A model generated the notes under the pieces. The model ran no database searches, was not told where the DNA came from, and was given only the letters and a program-made list of their open reading frames with translations. 28,173 nt of DNA from CALACW01 sp002431305 (GTDB lineage Bacteria > Bacillota > Clostridia > Oscillospirales > Acutalibacteraceae): the NCBI GenBank assembly GCA_937890355.1, contig CALACW010000077.1, positions 1 through 28,173 of the forward strand, in the 5' to 3' direction. Shown here in pieces: positions 28,136-28,173 of the stretch (positions within the stretch are counted from its first letter, which is position 1; the number at the start of each line of letters is the position of its first letter). The position numbers and the translations under genes are program-made.

Positions 28136-28173
28136 TTAAATTCTCAGCTTCTTAACGCCTCTTGACAGTGACG
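28136..28173 (-). CDS. Possible 3' end of a convergent gene (partial)
   Basis: On the minus strand the last bases read S-L-S-R-G-V-K-K-L-R-I then TAA at 28136-28138. The position just before a hairpin with a good U-run on this strand supports a gene end, but only 11 residues are visible and the protein cannot be identified. Confidence 0.3.
   Translation of the reverse strand, partial: SLSRGVKKLRI

Overview
The window looks like a chromosomal segment of a Gram-positive member of the Bacillota, most probably a gut-type Clostridia (Oscillospiraceae-like). This is inferred from strong AGGAGG-type ribosome sites, near-consensus TTGACA-17-TATAAT promoters, a lipoprotein-type methionine ABC importer with an MtaR-like LysR regulator, a Gram-positive LexA-like box, and small clostridial protein families such as the DUF6472-like cysteine protein. 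There are no insertion sequences, prophage genes or CRISPR arrays, and only one RNA gene (tRNA-Leu).

Layout. 1-1305 is the 3' part of an ABC exporter half-transporter. 1443-1934 is an unrecognised acidic-tailed protein. 2005-2205 (minus) is a small Cys-rich protein that diverges from a five-gene operon at 2315-5072: YgjP-like metallopeptidase, a 51-residue membrane peptide, a Nudix hydrolase, a SecB-like protein and an MBL-fold hydrolase. The operon promoter is placed so that its mRNA should be leaderless. 5154-6458 (minus) is metY (O-acetylhomoserine sulfhydrylase), preceded by a 20-codon leader ORF whose end is complementary to the metY ribosome site. 6806-7768 is a degenerate ROK-type regulator with a palindrome over its promoter. 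7943-10480 and 10998-16394 encode two very large secreted proteins that share a recurring module; tRNA-Leu(CAA) lies between them on the minus strand. 16604-16951 (minus) is a stand-alone HIRAN protein.

17097-23081 is a methionine-uptake region: an MtaR-like LysR regulator, a second leader ORF (19 codons), metQ, metN and metI, followed by an AhpD-like CxxC protein, a short-chain dehydrogenase and tcdA. 23183-23909 is an AT-rich MNT/HEPN toxin-antitoxin pair. 23933-25845 (minus) is a Y-family DNA polymerase with its small partner, under a LexA-like box. 25991-28070 pairs an IspD/TarI-type cytidylyltransferase with a family 2 glycosyltransferase carrying a degenerate second GT domain. The right edge may hold the tail of a convergent gene.

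The most interesting signal is that both sulfur amino-acid loci (metY and metQNI) are preceded by tiny, well-initiated ORFs absent from normal gene calls. Their peptides share the pattern R-x-C...T-x-R-M and lie directly downstream of strong promoters. At metY, the end of the leader ORF can pair with the downstream Shine-Dalgarno in two alternative registers. This suggests a shared leader-peptide-based translational control of methionine/cysteine metabolism. The pair of giant secreted proteins with a triplicated module is the second candidate for something undescribed.
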